64,000 bases of DNA. Source: Stemphylium vesicarium (taxonomy: Eukaryota > Ascomycota > Dothideomycetes > Pleosporales > Pleosporaceae). Of this stretch, positions 32,631 to 44,210 are shown piece by piece. Below the pieces are notes generated by a model that was not told the DNA's origin, ran no database searches, and worked only from the letters and a program-made list of their open reading frames with translations. Every line of letters starts with the position of its first letter. The first letter of the stretch is position 1. Both the position numbers and the translations under genes were made by a program. The DNA lies in contig QXCR01000067.1 in NCBI GenBank assembly GCA_004380135.1, positions 93,581 to 157,580 on the forward strand, given 5' to 3'.

Positions 32631-34593
32631 TCATACCTCCGCAGTCTCCGTCTGTATCGCCTTGGCGGGTTTCTCATCAAACGCCTCCTCCTCCGCTTCC
32701 TCCAGACCCAATCCCCTTGCAATATTCACCAACCTCGTCTTCTCCTCCTGCGCCGTACTATCTCCAAACACACCATCCATCTCCTCCAAACTCTTTCCTC
32801 TCGTTTCCGGAATAAAGAACCACGTAAACGCAAACGCCAGCAGCGCAAACGCTGCAAAGAAGATGTAGGTTCCGTACCCGATCTTCTCCAGCATATCGGG
32901 TGTAACTAGCCCAATGATGAAGTTGCACATCCATGTCGAGGATGTGGTGAGCGACATGGCTTTGGAGCGGTTTCCGATGTTGTAGATCTCAGAGGGTAGT
33001 ACCCAGCCAATGGGCGCCCAGGAGTAGGAGAAGTTGATGTCGTAGATGTAGATGAATGCTATGCCTACCCAGCCCGCTGAGGGGTGCGAGGGTAGTGTGG
33101 AGCCATAGCCACCGAGTATACCGCCGACGATGAGTAGCGAGATGCAGGTGCCTGCTGCGCCGCTGAGGAGAAGCGGGCGGCGCCCGATCTTGTCGATAAG
33201 GAAGAGCGCAGGGAGTGTAGAGAGGGTGTTGACTAGAGGAAGGGAGTAGATTATTAGTGATATTTCATGGCAAATACGATATGAATAGGTGTGTGAGTGT
33301 GTAATGACTTGCCGATACCGTAGACGCCTGTCGCAAGCAGACCAGTTGTCTTACCCGACAGACCAAGCTGACCAAAGATGGTTGGAGCATAGTAGATAAT
33401 TGCGTTGCCTAAGAGACGTCAGATTTGTATACACAACGAGAGGTCGTGGTGTGTCTTACATCCGATGAACTGCTGGAAGAACATGGTGCAGCAACCGACA
33501 GCAGTACGCTTGAACGACGGCCAGGTTGAGAAAAGTGTCGTGTATCCAGCAAGGTAGAGCGCAACTCCAGATTTCCCGGGGAATTTCTCTTTGTTGTAGC
33601 TTTCCTCAAACATGACTTCCGCCCTGATCGACAAATACTCCCTCTGCACGACCTCATCGTCGGGGTTGGCGCGACGAACTCGGGCAAGTGCACGGATACC
33701 AGCTTCTTCGTTGTCGCGCATACAGTAATAGCGAGGAGACTCTGGGAAAAACAGCATTCCAATGCCGAGCACTAGGCCGGGGAAGATCTGAATGGCAAAC
33801 GGAACGCGCCATGCGGCCTCGCTTTGACCAGTGCAGCCATTGGGCCCGACGTCGTTTCGGGGATCAAAGCTGGGCTCAGATGCAGTACCGCCAGTGTAAG
33901 GGATGTCGGGTGCGCAGCGTGTTCCTCCAATGTACTGAGTGCCATACTCCAGCCAGTAAGAAATTAGAATACCCAGTGTGATGGAAAGCTGTTGGAGAAC
34001 GACGAGAGTGCCTCTGATACCGGCGGTAGAGACCTCGCTCATGTACATCGGCACGATCATTGTCAGCATCCCGACGGCGAAACCCGCGATTGCTCGGCCT
34101 AGAGAAGCAGTGGTCGGCCTTTGCAAAGTAACACTATCTTACAAGGTAGTATACGTACCGGCAAACGCCATCGGAATGTTCACAGCACCAGCCTGAAGCG
34201 CAGAGCCAATGGTGAAGATGATGACAGCTATCATGATCGACCCTTTGCGGCCAAAGCGGTCTGCCACTGGGCCGTTGACAAGCGAGCCAAACCAAGCAGC
34301 GAGCAGTAGAGTCGACACGAACCAGCCCTTGAATGAACTGTCTAGGTATATCCTAGGGAAGCTTGCGGCGAACGACTCCATGGTCAACACCCCAGAGACC
34401 ACTCCCTGATCGTAACCAAAGAGGAAACCACCGAGTGAAGCGAACTAGACGATGTGAGTTGGAAGCTGAACATGCCAAGAACGGATGCACTCACAGCCGA
34501 TAGCCCAAGAAGGTATGGGTTCTGTCGCAGTTCTACATAAACATTCGTCTTTGGCGCAGCCCCGGGGCCAGGAGTGTCTGCTGGAGAAGGCAT
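32631..34593 (-). CDS. MFS sugar transporter (hexose-transporter type)
   Basis: Plasma-membrane sugar:H+ symporter or facilitator of the HXT/STP family, 12 membrane segments, 573 aa. Exons: 34495-34593, 34159-34444, 33460-34098, 33313-33408 and 32631-33232, phases consistent. Signatures in order: [20 protein letters not shown], the loop-2 motif [35 protein letters not shown], the PESPRYYC block, [17 protein letters not shown] and, near the end, [15 protein letters not shown]. The fourth intron (33233-33312, 80 nt) is best read as GC-AG: donor GCAAGT, acceptor CTCTAG. This restores [16 protein letters not shown]; the alternative GT four codon positions earlier would delete GI. The C-terminal tail is acidic and cytoplasmic. 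A gradual or specific sugar preference cannot be read from sequence. Confidence 0.9.
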
Positions 34594-35058
34594 TTTCGTG
34601 GGATTGTTGACAGTATACCAAAATTGACCTGGTTGACGAAGTGTGAAAAGGACATTTACAATAGCTGGGCCATGAGGCCAATATACCTGTCGATAGGCCG
34701 TCTCAGAACACCATGAACGTATCACGAGTCAAAAAATCTCGGACCACTGTGGTCCGACCCCACGAGATCCTCAGGCCTGCACCATTAGGCTGAAGTGCCA
34801 TGCGGGATGCCCAAGTTTTCCCCGCATGGCAAAGTTGCCTAATTCAGATGGTAAGGCTGGGGAACAAACATGACTTGGGCTCGGACTACTGTTGCCCGAA
34901 CCCCACAAGACAGTCTTCATGCTAAAGACGGTGTCGCGCCGCATTTGCATTGTTGTCATTGTGCCCGAAGCATCCCGAAATCTCTTTCTCACCAACCCGC
35001 TTTCTGCGTTTTCAACTTTTACACCAAAAATACTCCAGCCTTTCCTCAGTAGCCGAAG

Positions 35059-35865
35059 ATGACAAACGACAGCCGTGTGGATACGCTGCCTGCAGCTATA
35101 CTCGACTTGGTCAAGCGCACGGAAAAGCTTCTCTCCCGCCAAGCATCCAATCCCGCTCAGCGTATGCTTGTTGCGCTTGCGGGAGTGCCAGGTTCGGGAA
35201 AGTCGACAGTATCCGATGCACTCTTAGCCGAGCTAGCAGGGCGGAATATCAAGGATGTCGCAGTAGTGCCAATGGTAGGCGGTGTTCCCCTCCGATGCTG
35301 GAAGTTTCTGACAAAACACAGGACGGATTCCATTACACGAGGGAGGTTTTGTCGACATTCAAGGATGCGGAATTAGCATTTAAGAGACGTGGCGCTCCAT
35401 TCACGTTCGATGCAGAAGGTTGTGTCAAGCTTGCGAAATCGCTGAAGGCTGTGCCTGTCATAGCGGATGGTGGAGACGACATCTGTATTACTGCACCTAG
35501 CTTTGATCATGCGGCCAAGGATCCAGTGCAGGGAGCAATCCGGATCTCTTCTCGTACGCGTCTCATTGTTATCGAAGGCAACTATACACTTCTGAAACAA
35601 GATCCATGGCAGCAGATTGCAGAGATCTGCGATGAAAGGTCGGCAATCTCCCACCGAGTGATTTGCATCTGTGCTAATAATGGGCAGGTGGTTTGTAGAT
35701 GCGCCCATGGAAATTGTTCGCGACCGCTTAGCGCAGCGCCATCTTGCTGCTGGTATCGAAACTTCCAAATCGGCCGCGATCGCTAGAGCCGAAGAGAACG
35801 ATATACCCAATGGAGAGTTGATAAGATCGCTACTCATTGAGCCTGATGTAAAGATCGCAAATTAA
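35059..35865 (+). CDS. P-loop kinase, uridine kinase-like (Yfh7-type)
   Basis: Exons 35059-35274, 35322-35638 and 35688-35865; 236 aa. Introns: 47 nt (GTAGGC, branch TCTGAC, CACAG) and 49 nt (GTCGGC, branch GCTAAT, GGCAG). The N-terminal half has a Walker A motif, ALAGVPGSGKSTVSDALL, and after splicing MDGFHYTREVLSTF, the substrate-binding segment typical of the phosphoribulokinase/uridine kinase superfamily. RRGAPFTFDAEG follows, then the strand LIVIEGNYTLLKQDPW and the lid-like FVDAPMEIVRDRLAQRHLAA. The last is the pattern of small ascomycete proteins related to yeast Yfh7. The reaction is not established; a nucleoside or vitamin kinase is a reasonable guess. It is divergent from the sugar transporter, ~465 bp apart. 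Confidence 0.85.
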
Positions 35866-35911
35866 ATGATAGATATTGATGTCCATAGGTAGCTGATGCG
35901 GCCACGGATTC

Positions 35912-38041
35912 CTAGAAGTTTGTAGTAGAGAGGTCCCAATCGAAAGAGTTAAACAATTCGTTAGACTCAACGGACCATGGAAACGCGCTTAATGCATCCT
36001 TGTCAAGCTCGAAGTTTTGGAATAATCCCGAATTCAGATCATCCATGGAAACAACCTGATCAAGGATAGCGACGCATCGTGCTGATAGTGAATCACCCAC
36101 AAGGCGCTCGCGAAACGTATTTCTGGCCAACCGAACATCCTCGAACCAGACGGGCATTTCCTCGGCCCGTGGAAAGCTAATTATGCAAAGCGTGATGACC
36201 AATGCCGAATGAAAGAGAAAGTAGCTATTGAGAAATGTTAGCTCGCGTACACCTGCGTTTGGGACGCATCATACTTACGTTGCGTACCAACCCTCTAGTC
36301 TGCTCAGCTCGTCCATCGCATATTGGTGTATTGAAGTAACGGTAGAATGTGCAGCCTCCAAACAGATTCGCTTGCAATCTTCCTGTGTAGACTGCGCCGC
36401 CTCATCTGGTATTTGACCGCGTTCAGCGATCGCGCGCCGAAGCAAAATCTGTCGGAAAATAATGATCTTAAGGTTCCAGAATCTCCACCACAGTCGCGAA
36501 CGTGCGAAAACATACCACCGTGCCGGCATATAAGGCGGCTGTGATAGTTGAAGGTACAGGGGAACTGTGTGCGTCCATGCTTCCATGGTGGTGTTGAGCG
36601 CGAGCGCTGCTTCGGCGGAGAGTCCAGGCTCAGCCAACAATCGATTCGATATATGATTGGTGTGCATGTGAAAGCTACTTTGCGCCCTGAGTGAAGAGTA
36701 GATGGTAGGTGCATCGACTTCGGCGGGGAGTTGTATTGTTTGTGGCGTGAGTGCCTAGCCTTGGTCAATTCTGCGGAACTTCGCAACGCGTTGTTGGTGA
36801 TACTGTACCTCGTCTTCAATATTGAGAACGGAATGCACGTTCATGGAATCTTGATCAGGCAGCATGATTGCCCGGCCGAAAGTCGTTGAAGCTCCGCTGT
36901 CGAAGATGTACAAGCCCCACCATGCTCTGCGCCTTGACTCGCGCTCAATCAAGCTGATGTTCCAATGTGGAAGCTCTCTATGAAGAGCAAGACTCAGTGC
37001 TGTGCGAACAGCGAGTCCTAGCAGATTCCACCCCGTATTTGGGCTGTTGCGCTTTTGGCTGAGATTGCTCAGTAGCACAAGTGCCTGGACGGATGTCAGA
37101 CTGGCAGCCTCAAACACCGACTCGTCTTGGCCGATTGTAAGAGCTCGACGATAGAGATAATCTTCTAAGCCGATGTGGTCGTTGTTCAACGTCCAAGCGC
37201 CGAGCGCTATAATGGCGTGGTAAAGCATGTCCCAGGATCTCTTTGGGGGCCGTGGAACTACCTCATGGTATTGTGCGCGGAATGTCGCTTCGTGGACAAA
37301 CGGGTACACAACGTGATAATTGAGGAAGTAAGAGTCGATCAGACTGCTCGACAGCTGCTTCGCGAGGGCCGCATGCGAAACGTGCGAGGAAGCAAGTACC
37401 TTTTTGAAAGACGAAGACGGGTCCGTTGCTCGATGTTGTGGTGGCGCCCCAGTTTGATGCAAGAATCCAGCCCAATCCAGCAAGCAACGCAGAAAAACCA
37501 CGCCTGATGTTGAGCCTGGTACTTGTTTAGTAATAGGTCTTCAGTCGGCCTGGGTGTGCTGACCTAAATATCCCACGCCAGTAGGCTCAACGGAAAGCGC
37601 AGCCATGCCATCCGTCAGTCCATCTACATTAAGGTCCTCTTCTTGCCAGTTGAAACCATCAACGTTGTTTGGTACCGCCTCTGGAAGCGGAGGTTCGTTC
37701 GAACTAGAGTTAGTACTACCTTGAGGGCTAAGGGCTACCTCAGGTGTTCGTGACTGGATTACCTGAGGTGTCGTGACAGCCACGTTGGGTGATGAGAGGA
37801 TGTCCTCAATATCCACCCCCGGAACTAGTTGAGTGACCAGCGATTCCAAGCCATGCAGCCTCTTTTCTACGCTTGTAAGATACGCCCTAGTTAGTGGCGA
37901 TCTGATGACTTTGCCGCTGTAATGGCATTGCGAACCGCTGTGGGCACAGGAAGTACAGATGGGCGCGTCTTTGGAGCATTTGAGCTTTTTTGCGCGACAA
38001 CGATCGCATGACAAAGCATCTCTTGACCTTCGGTGCTCCAT
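35912..38041 (-). CDS. Zn2Cys6 transcription factor with fungal_trans domain
   Basis: Starts at ATG 38041 (MEHRRSRDALSC). The binuclear zinc cluster CDRCRAKKLKCSKDAPIC then CTSCAHSGSQC follows immediately (six cysteines, residues ~11-40), with a short linker and a probable dimerisation helix (VEKRLHGLESLVTQL). After an acidic/Ser-rich stretch comes the middle homology domain: YFLNYHVVYPFVHEATF, WDMLYHAIIALGAW, GWNLLGLAVRTALSLALHRE and RESRRRAWWGLYIFD. Introns: about 37509-37550 (GTCAGC, branch TACTAAAC, ACAAG), about 36757-36811 (GTACAG...GCTAG) and about 36224-36277 (GTAAGT...CAATAG); each restores the frame. The C-terminus ends FNSFDWDLSTTNF, an acidic-aromatic segment that could be an activation domain. 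It faces the kinase gene end to end. Targets unknown. Confidence 0.88.
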
Positions 38042-38433
38042 GCATGAGGCGGTTTTAGTGTGGCGGAGGTGGGGACGGATGGGGTTGCAGGAGTATCGGA
38101 GCAGGTGCAGCCTGGCTCGCTGATCTCTGCCGGCATCGGGCCGATAGGTCGCGCTGTCGCGCGTCACCCCCAGGCTGTGTTGATGTCCAAATTTGAGGCA
38201 TAGGCGACCCAAGCACTACCTCCACATACCATGGCCCGGCGAATAACCCGAATCTCGCCAAGTTCCCATATGCTCGTCGATGTAATACAGGCTGGACACT
38301 AGAAGTGCACCGCCCTTTGTTTATATGCAGGTTCATTGGGCCCATACAACGTTCCCTAGCATGTGCAAGAAGACATTACATAGCATGGGATTCTCTCGCT
38401 GTTATTAATTGCCCGCTATCTCACACCTCCAAA

Positions 38434-41102
38434 ATGGAAGATCCACGGTCGAAAACAGCTACAAAGAGATCGGGTAGCAACAAAGACTCGGCCCAGAGCC
38501 GTGTAGCACCACCACTTCGGTAGCACACTTACATTCTCTGGTTATCTCTCATTTACGTTCCGCTCATCGTTCTCCCCTGGATCATCACATGCATTATTAT
38601 GCACCGGCCTGTTGGCGTGGATTCATACATACGTCAAACGGGCTTCACTGACCGAGAAATCCGGCACATGGACTATTAGAGAGTAATAGTCGCCGTCGCG
38701 AATCCGATCGCCGCAACCGTCACAGTACTGATATTGTCAGCGGTATTGGCTCAGGCAGTTGTGGTCTTCCGCCAAAGGACGCGACCGGAACAGTTCCGGA
38801 GTGTCAAGGGAATGTTTGCGTTGTCAGACCGCGGATGGAAAAACATACCCATACTCTGGAATGCATGGCGGCAAACGTCATGGTCCAAAAACGCAGAGCG
38901 ATTTGTTCCCGGCCGGAAATCAAACGGGCTGACTGTACTCGGCTCCACACATCAGCCGTTATACCAGATACTGGTCGAGTACGAAAACACTGTGGTAGCA
39001 ACGCGCATTAGTATTAGCTACAGGGATGGCTGGCCGGTGGGTTCTTTTTCGGAAGACCCTAAAAAGCTTGGGTTGGATACAGAGCCCGCTGATATGGCCG
39101 CTATCCCGCGATTCCATATAAGGAGCCGCATAGCTTCTGAGCTTGCCACCATGTCGATTACCGAAAATCAGCCAAATCTTTGGATGGATTACGTCACAGC
39201 CGAAGCCCCTCTTGTATCATTGTTTGGAAATCCAATCCAAACGTTGGAGCAAATTTTCGCAATCGGAAACGCAACCCGAGGTGCCCCTTGTCTGCTGCCT
39301 AGACTTCAATTTTTCGCGGCAAGTCTTCCGGCAAACACGACAATGGGCGCTCTTCGTGAACATCTGATGAGACTCAATTCCTCGACAAAGTGCAAGCAGA
39401 TCGATTGCGATTCCATTTCGTGCCCGGGTGACAACCCTTTCACCACATCTTCCCAACGAGGATAGGAGACCAATGTCAGTATATGCGTTCCCGGGAACCA
39501 GACCAGTTTTCCATGGACGCTCAGCCTCAACTCTCAGCATATCACAGAGAACATCTACATGGAGATTTGCGACACCGCATTTGCTGCGTATTCGGGAACC
39601 TGGCCCTACGAATTTGGCAACGTAAGCGGCACAGTTCATTGTGCAGCCAAGATCACTAGAGGCCTCTTCGAGCTCAGTAATACTCGAAACAACTTCGAGT
39701 ACAGTCAACTTCTTGAGAAATGGCCAGACAAGGATCGAATGGAAAATGAATTCAACGACTGGGCCGGCGATGGGGGGCGCGGCGATTGGGGTGGATATGT
39801 CCCATCAGAAGTTTAGGCGAGTTAGCTAGCCTGTCTCAACCTCGCTGATATAGCATAGGGACCCCTACGTAGAAGACCAAGAATTCAACCCATTCATAGA
39901 TCGTGTCGGCGAATAGCAAACACCCGAACCTCTAGCCTTAAGCGCCAGCACACCTTTTGGGAACGGTTCATGGCTGGAAACCGTCTTCAAGTACACCGCC
40001 AACATGTCTTACACCAACGATACCGAATCTAACCTAAATGTATGGCAGCTTACATGCCGTGGGATGCCCTTTAGTAGACTCTAGTTGTCCGGCAAAAGTA
40101 AATTCCTTATCAACTCGGAGTCGAATCAGGACTTCGTTACGGAATGCCGCTCTCAGGAAGAGAACATCCTCTAGTGCATCCAGAACACGAATCAAGGCTT
40201 GATGATACACGCGCACGATCTTCTGAGTCACTTCGCCCCCAGAGAGCGCCGCGGCTTGAAAAATGCTGAGAAGCTGTTAGAAATCGGTATGTTCGCCGCC
40301 AATCGAGCTAGGGTGACATTCTTCTCTCCCGAGACAAACCCTAACGACTTCGGAAGCGAGCGAACAATATATGCGTCTCCCGGAGCCACTGTGCTAAGGC
40401 CAGTTGTTTCGGTGAGCGCGCTGACCACGATGTCGATACTCCTCAGTATACAGCTGCTCATTCTGGGATATCTAGTCTACTGCATCTATCAGTCCCAACT
40501 TGGACCGATCAGCTGGACTCGATGGCCTTGATGCGGATTGGGGCCAGTCTCGGGGAGCGAGGCCTCTTGCCGCCTATCGAACCCGTCAGCAAGGAAGACA
40601 TGGCAGCCTTGGAAGACGTTCAGGGGTTAGTCGGTGTAGTGGAGAAAGATATCGACGACGAAGACTGCGACGAACATATCGGAGATGACGAGTCTCTATC
40701 GCGCTCTTCCCAACAAGCGACACAAGCCAACGCCGACCATCGTGGTCATGTCGACTTACACGCACGTCATTCTGAAGATGAGATCCAATCAATCGTCCAA
40801 AATCGCACCGACGTCGAGTCGCAATTCATCGACAACGAGGAAAAACAGCAAACACGCACGGACGCAGAAGACGAAAAAGGTCGTACATTCAACTTGCCCT
40901 GGGGGCACCGGGAGCCATAACTCCAGACCCCGTAAAGCGTCGTGACTTGTACAAGAAGGTGTGGGCAAAACTTTGTGACTGGTATGACCCCAATCTCCCC
41001 AACATCGAAAAAGCGCACGGAACCCGCGCGAAACGATTGAGAATTCAACATGAGATGAGGCAGATGGCCCACCGCCGGAATGACGACGGAGCTGTAGGAT
41101 AG
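38434..41102 (+). pseudogene. Large multi-span membrane protein gene, decayed
   Basis: From ATG 38434 one frame can be followed through four in-frame TAG codons (38521, 38677, 39463, 39814). It has hydrophobic segments such as YILWLSLIYVPLIVLPWIIT and NPIAATVTVLILSAVLAQAV, then a soluble-looking middle with ALSDRGWKNIPILWNAW. Beyond ~39,820 the coding sense moves to another frame (DPYVEDQEFNPFIDRVG), again with TAGs, and includes SIQLLILGYLVYCIYQ. Near 40,503 it shifts again (missing base before TCCCAACTTGG) to MALMRIGASLGERGLLPP, and near 40,903 once more to GAITPDPVKRRDLYKKVW, ending at 41102. This is the layout, from memory, of a large uncharacterised ascomycete membrane-protein family. 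The repeated CAG/TGG-to-TAG changes look like RIP on an earlier duplicate; indels show it is dead. Confidence 0.8.
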
Positions 41103-41188
41103 ATAAGAATTATATAAACATACATCATGTCTATAGAGCAAGGGGTATCTTGAAATCGCAAACTCACGCACAAACAAACAACGCCCAT

Positions 41189-42313
41189 TCACACCGTCTT
41201 CTCCTCCGCAGCCTCCTTTTTCCTAATCTGCTCCTCCAACCTCTTCTTCTCCGCCTGCTTCAGCCTCATCATCGTCACCTCCTCCAAACTCGGCGTCTTG
41301 GGACTAAACGAGAACTTGGGGGTACCCAGCGGCGTACCGCCCGCGCCCTTTCCTCCCAAGCCCCCCGGCCCAAAAGACGTGCGGAAAGACTTATTCTTCG
41401 GCGTGGAAATAGGTGTTGTAGGGACGGTGGTGGGCGCATCGCCATTCGTCGGCGATTTGATGTCCGGTTCGCCGCCAGCCCAAGTCACGGATTCGAGGGC
41501 TGGGTAGTCGGACTTGGCGTCTAGGACAGCGGCGTGAGCGTGGTCGATGCGCTTGTAGATGATGAAGCCGATTGCGATTACTTTGCGGTGTTTCTCGCCC
41601 GACGGCCGTATCTTCTTGTCCTTGGCCATGACGACGCTATCGACACTGCCGTATTTCGCAAACAGGGTTGCGAGCTTGTCCTTGTCCCAGTCCGCTGTGT
41701 CGCCCTCGCGCTGAAAGCGTACCTTGACTGTGCGGTCAATCTCGGAGGACTCGCCTGTCTTGGGTGCTTGTGGCGGCTCTGGGCTCTTTTCGACTTCCAT
41801 AAAACTTGCTTCCTCTTCTGCTTCTTGCCGCCGCCTCTTCTCCATGCGCTCCTGCGCTTCTTTTCGCCGCCGCTTGCCGTCTTCGGCTAGTCTTTGTATC
41901 TCTTGTTCGCGCCGTTCGGCTTCGTTCATGTCCTCGGCTCGCTTCCGCTTTAGGTTGTTCATCCAGTCCTTGCCTTCGCGCTCCCGCCTCTCCAGATCGT
42001 CTTTCATCTTGCGCCGCCGCCCGTCTAGCAGCTCGTCTTGTAATGCCTTTTCCCGTCGCCTTGTTCGAGCGCGATCGTATTCGCCCTTGAGCTTCTCGTC
42101 CATGAGGATGTCGCGCGCCCATCCCAGGTAGATGAAGCGATCGGCGGCATCTTTGTTGTCGGGATTTTTGTCGGGATGGTACTTGATGGAGGCTTTGCGG
42201 TAGGCTTTCTTGATGGCGGCGGCTTCGGCATCGAATGTCACGCCGAGGAGCTCGTACAGGTCGTCGGTGGTGGACTTTGCAAGGTCTTCGAGATCTTTGT
42301 TGGTGTCGCCCAT
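41189..42313 (-). CDS. DnaJ/RRM protein, DNAJC17/Cwf23-like
   Basis: Intronless, 374 aa. The N-terminal J domain has DLYELLGVTFDAEAAAIKKA, the HPD tripeptide in YHPDKNPDN and the closing helix RFIYLGWARDILMDEKLKGE. A long Arg/Glu/Lys-rich coiled coil follows at residues ~80-190. Next is an RNA-recognition-motif-like domain (TVKVRFQREG, LATLFAKYGSVDSVVM, KVIAIGFIIYKRIDHAHAA). The C-terminus has a Gly/Pro-rich linker, then SLEEVTMMRLKQAEKKRLEE. J domain plus RRM in this order is the signature of human DNAJC17 and fission yeast Cwf23, spliceosome-associated co-chaperones. It is divergent from the Pus4 gene, with starts 264 bp apart. Confidence 0.92.
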   Translation of the reverse strand: MGDTNKDLEDLAKSTTDDLYELLGVTFDAEAAAIKKAYRKASIKYHPDKNPDNKDAADRFIYLGWARDILMDEKLKGEYDRARTRRREKALQDELLDGRRRKMKDDLERREREGKDWMNNLKRKRAEDMNEAERREQEIQRLAEDGKRRRKEAQERMEKRRRQEAEEEASFMEVEKSPEPPQAPKTGESSEIDRTVKVRFQREGDTADWDKDKLATLFAKYGSVDSVVMAKDKKIRPSGEKHRKVIAIGFIIYKRIDHAHAAVLDAKSDYPALESVTWAGGEPDIKSPTNGDAPTTVPTTPISTPKNKSFRTSFGPGGLGGKGAGGTPLGTPKFSFSPKTPSLEEVTMMRLKQAEKKRLEEQIRKKEAAEEKTV

Positions 42314-42576
42314 GGCGGCGGCGGGGCAGCGACGGGCTGCGTGGAAGATGTGATTGTCGTTGTGTTGTACGTGTACGGTATTGCGCGTCAGAGGGTGTTT
42401 CTTGCGGCGGTATTGGAAGTTTGCGCGAAAGTGACAAGTTTAGTGTGAAATGGAGCGAAGCGACAGAAACATGTGAGATGATCGCCCGCTAGCACGGCTC
42501 CCGGCTCGGCGCAGAAGTTCGGAACGGCGTCGGAAAATTGACCAAAGCTAGAGACAACTGCTGCTTCACCCCGCTG

Positions 42577-44022
42577 ATGTCAGTCGCGTCCTCTGTTAAA
42601 CGCGCAGTCATGACTAACCCGCCCAAGGAGAGTCGCAAAGTGCTCGAGGGCATCTTCGCCGTCAACAAATCGCAATGGGCCTCTTCCGCCGGCGTCTTGC
42701 GCGACCTTCAAGAGCATTTCGCCCGCTCTCCGCTCATCGCGCCCTGGCTCGAGTCGCAAAAACGAGGAATGATCCTCTCCAACGCCAAACCCAAGCACAT
42801 CAATAACCTCAAGGCTAAGCTCGGACACGGCGGCACTCTCGATCCAATGGCCACGGGCGTCCTGATAGTCGGACTCGGCAAAGGCACCAAGTGCCTGCAG
42901 CGCTTCCTGGAATGCACCAAGACGTACGAGTGCGTAGTTCTGTTCGGTGCCGCGACAGACAGCTACGATGCTGTGGGCAAGGTAGTTAGCAAGGCGGATT
43001 ACGAGCATGTCACAAAAGAATTGGTTGAGGAGAAGCTAGCGCAGTTCCGCGGCAAGATTATGCAGAAGCCGAGTGTCTTTTCTGCGCTCAAGGTCGACGG
43101 CAAGAAGATGTACGAATACGCGAGGGAGGGCAAAGACATACCAGAGGTAGCCGCACGGCCTGTCGAGGTGGAGGAGCTGGAGCTAGTCGAGTGGCTGGAG
43201 CCTGGAAGCCATGACTTTGCGTGGCCCAAGGAAGAGGTAGACGGTACCGAGATGGAGGGCGCGAAGAAGCTGTTGGGCATCAGGAAAGAGGACGCAAAGA
43301 TGCACGCGAAAACCGTGGCGCGCCGCGGACTCAAGCGATCTCGGTCACCGGAAAGCGATAGTGTTGAAGGCGCAGGCAAACAGCCCAAGCTACCGAGATC
43401 CGACACCGAGCCAGCCATGTCTGGCGCTCTGCCAGAGGACGTACCTGCAGAGGCAGCCGCTGCAACTAACCAAGTCGAGCCGCTACCAACAGAGGACAAG
43501 CCACAGCCGTCAGTAGAGCAAGCAGAAGCAATCCACGAAGCAGAGACGACCAAGACACAACCTACCACCGAAGCCACCACACCCACACCCCAACCCCCAG
43601 CAGCGCGTCTCCGCATGACAGTCACATCCGGCTTCTACGTGCGCTCTCTCTGCCACGACCTCGGTCTCGCCTGTTCCTCCCTCGGCCTCATGTCCTCCCT
43701 CATCCGCTCCCGCCAAGGCGACTACACACTGGGTCAGAACGTCATCGAATCCGCCGATCTCCAGGACCCCTCCAAGTGGGAGCCCCAACTGCAGAAGCAC
43801 CTAGAAGCCTTCATGGAGAAAGAGGGCTGGGAGGCCGAGGAGCTGGAAGACGATGAGACGTGGCAGGAGAAGAAGAAGGAGAGGATGGAGGAGCGGAAAG
43901 ACGGGGATAGGGAGAGGAGTTATCGCGGTGGGGGCGGAGGCAAGAAGTGGAATAGCAAGGGCAAGGGCAAGTATGGGCGGAGTGGGTACTCTAAGAATAT
44001 GGATGGTGGACGGAAGGACTGA
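42577..44022 (+). CDS. pus4: tRNA pseudouridine-55 synthase (Pus4/TruB family)
   Basis: Converts U55 of tRNA (T loop) to pseudouridine. Single exon; ATG 42577 (MSVASSVKRAV) gives 481 aa, and a second ATG at 42610 is possible. The catalytic motif is LGHGGTLDPMATGVLIVGLG, where Asp of GTLDP is the nucleophile. Further TruB blocks are FLECTKTYECVVLFGAATDS, the KPSVFSALKVDGKKMYEYAR box and, C-terminally, GFYVRSLCHDLGLACSS. Between these last two lies a long insertion (about residues 200-345) that is acidic, Pro/Thr-rich and probably disordered, as seen in other fungal Pus4 proteins. The C-terminal tail is Lys/Arg/Gly-rich (RGGGGGKKWNSKGKGK) and could help bind RNA. In yeast the enzyme serves nuclear and mitochondrial tRNAs. 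Confidence 0.93.
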   Translation: MSVASSVKRAVMTNPPKESRKVLEGIFAVNKSQWASSAGVLRDLQEHFARSPLIAPWLESQKRGMILSNAKPKHINNLKAKLGHGGTLDPMATGVLIVGLGKGTKCLQRFLECTKTYECVVLFGAATDSYDAVGKVVSKADYEHVTKELVEEKLAQFRGKIMQKPSVFSALKVDGKKMYEYAREGKDIPEVAARPVEVEELELVEWLEPGSHDFAWPKEEVDGTEMEGAKKLLGIRKEDAKMHAKTVARRGLKRSRSPESDSVEGAGKQPKLPRSDTEPAMSGALPEDVPAEAAAATNQVEPLPTEDKPQPSVEQAEAIHEAETTKTQPTTEATTPTPQPPAARLRMTVTSGFYVRSLCHDLGLACSSLGLMSSLIRSRQGDYTLGQNVIESADLQDPSKWEPQLQKHLEAFMEKEGWEAEELEDDETWQEKKKERMEERKDGDRERSYRGGGGGKKWNSKGKGKYGRSGYSKNMDGGRKD

Positions 44023-44210
44023 AGGGGATGAACCGGTGAAATGGTATTTGGTTTGGATACAGAAAAAAAAAGGCTCTATGATACCCCCATGAAATGTAAA
44101 AAAAGACCACGCCTCGAAAAGGGAGGCAGCGAGATGCACTAGCGTGTAAAACACGGGTACTTTCTTTGCCCCCTTGAGCGTAAGCTTCAAACATCCACCC
44201 TCGAGTTCCT

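Noticed and set aside
34950..35786. A 278-codon frame spanning the first intron of the P-loop kinase
   Set aside because: It is an intron read-through; the P loop lies in the other frame and standard splicing joins both parts.
32631..38041. A biosynthetic or catabolic cluster formed by the transporter, kinase and Zn2Cys6 regulator
   Set aside because: Adjacent genes but no backbone enzyme or shared pathway evidence; orientation and families are explained by chance proximity.
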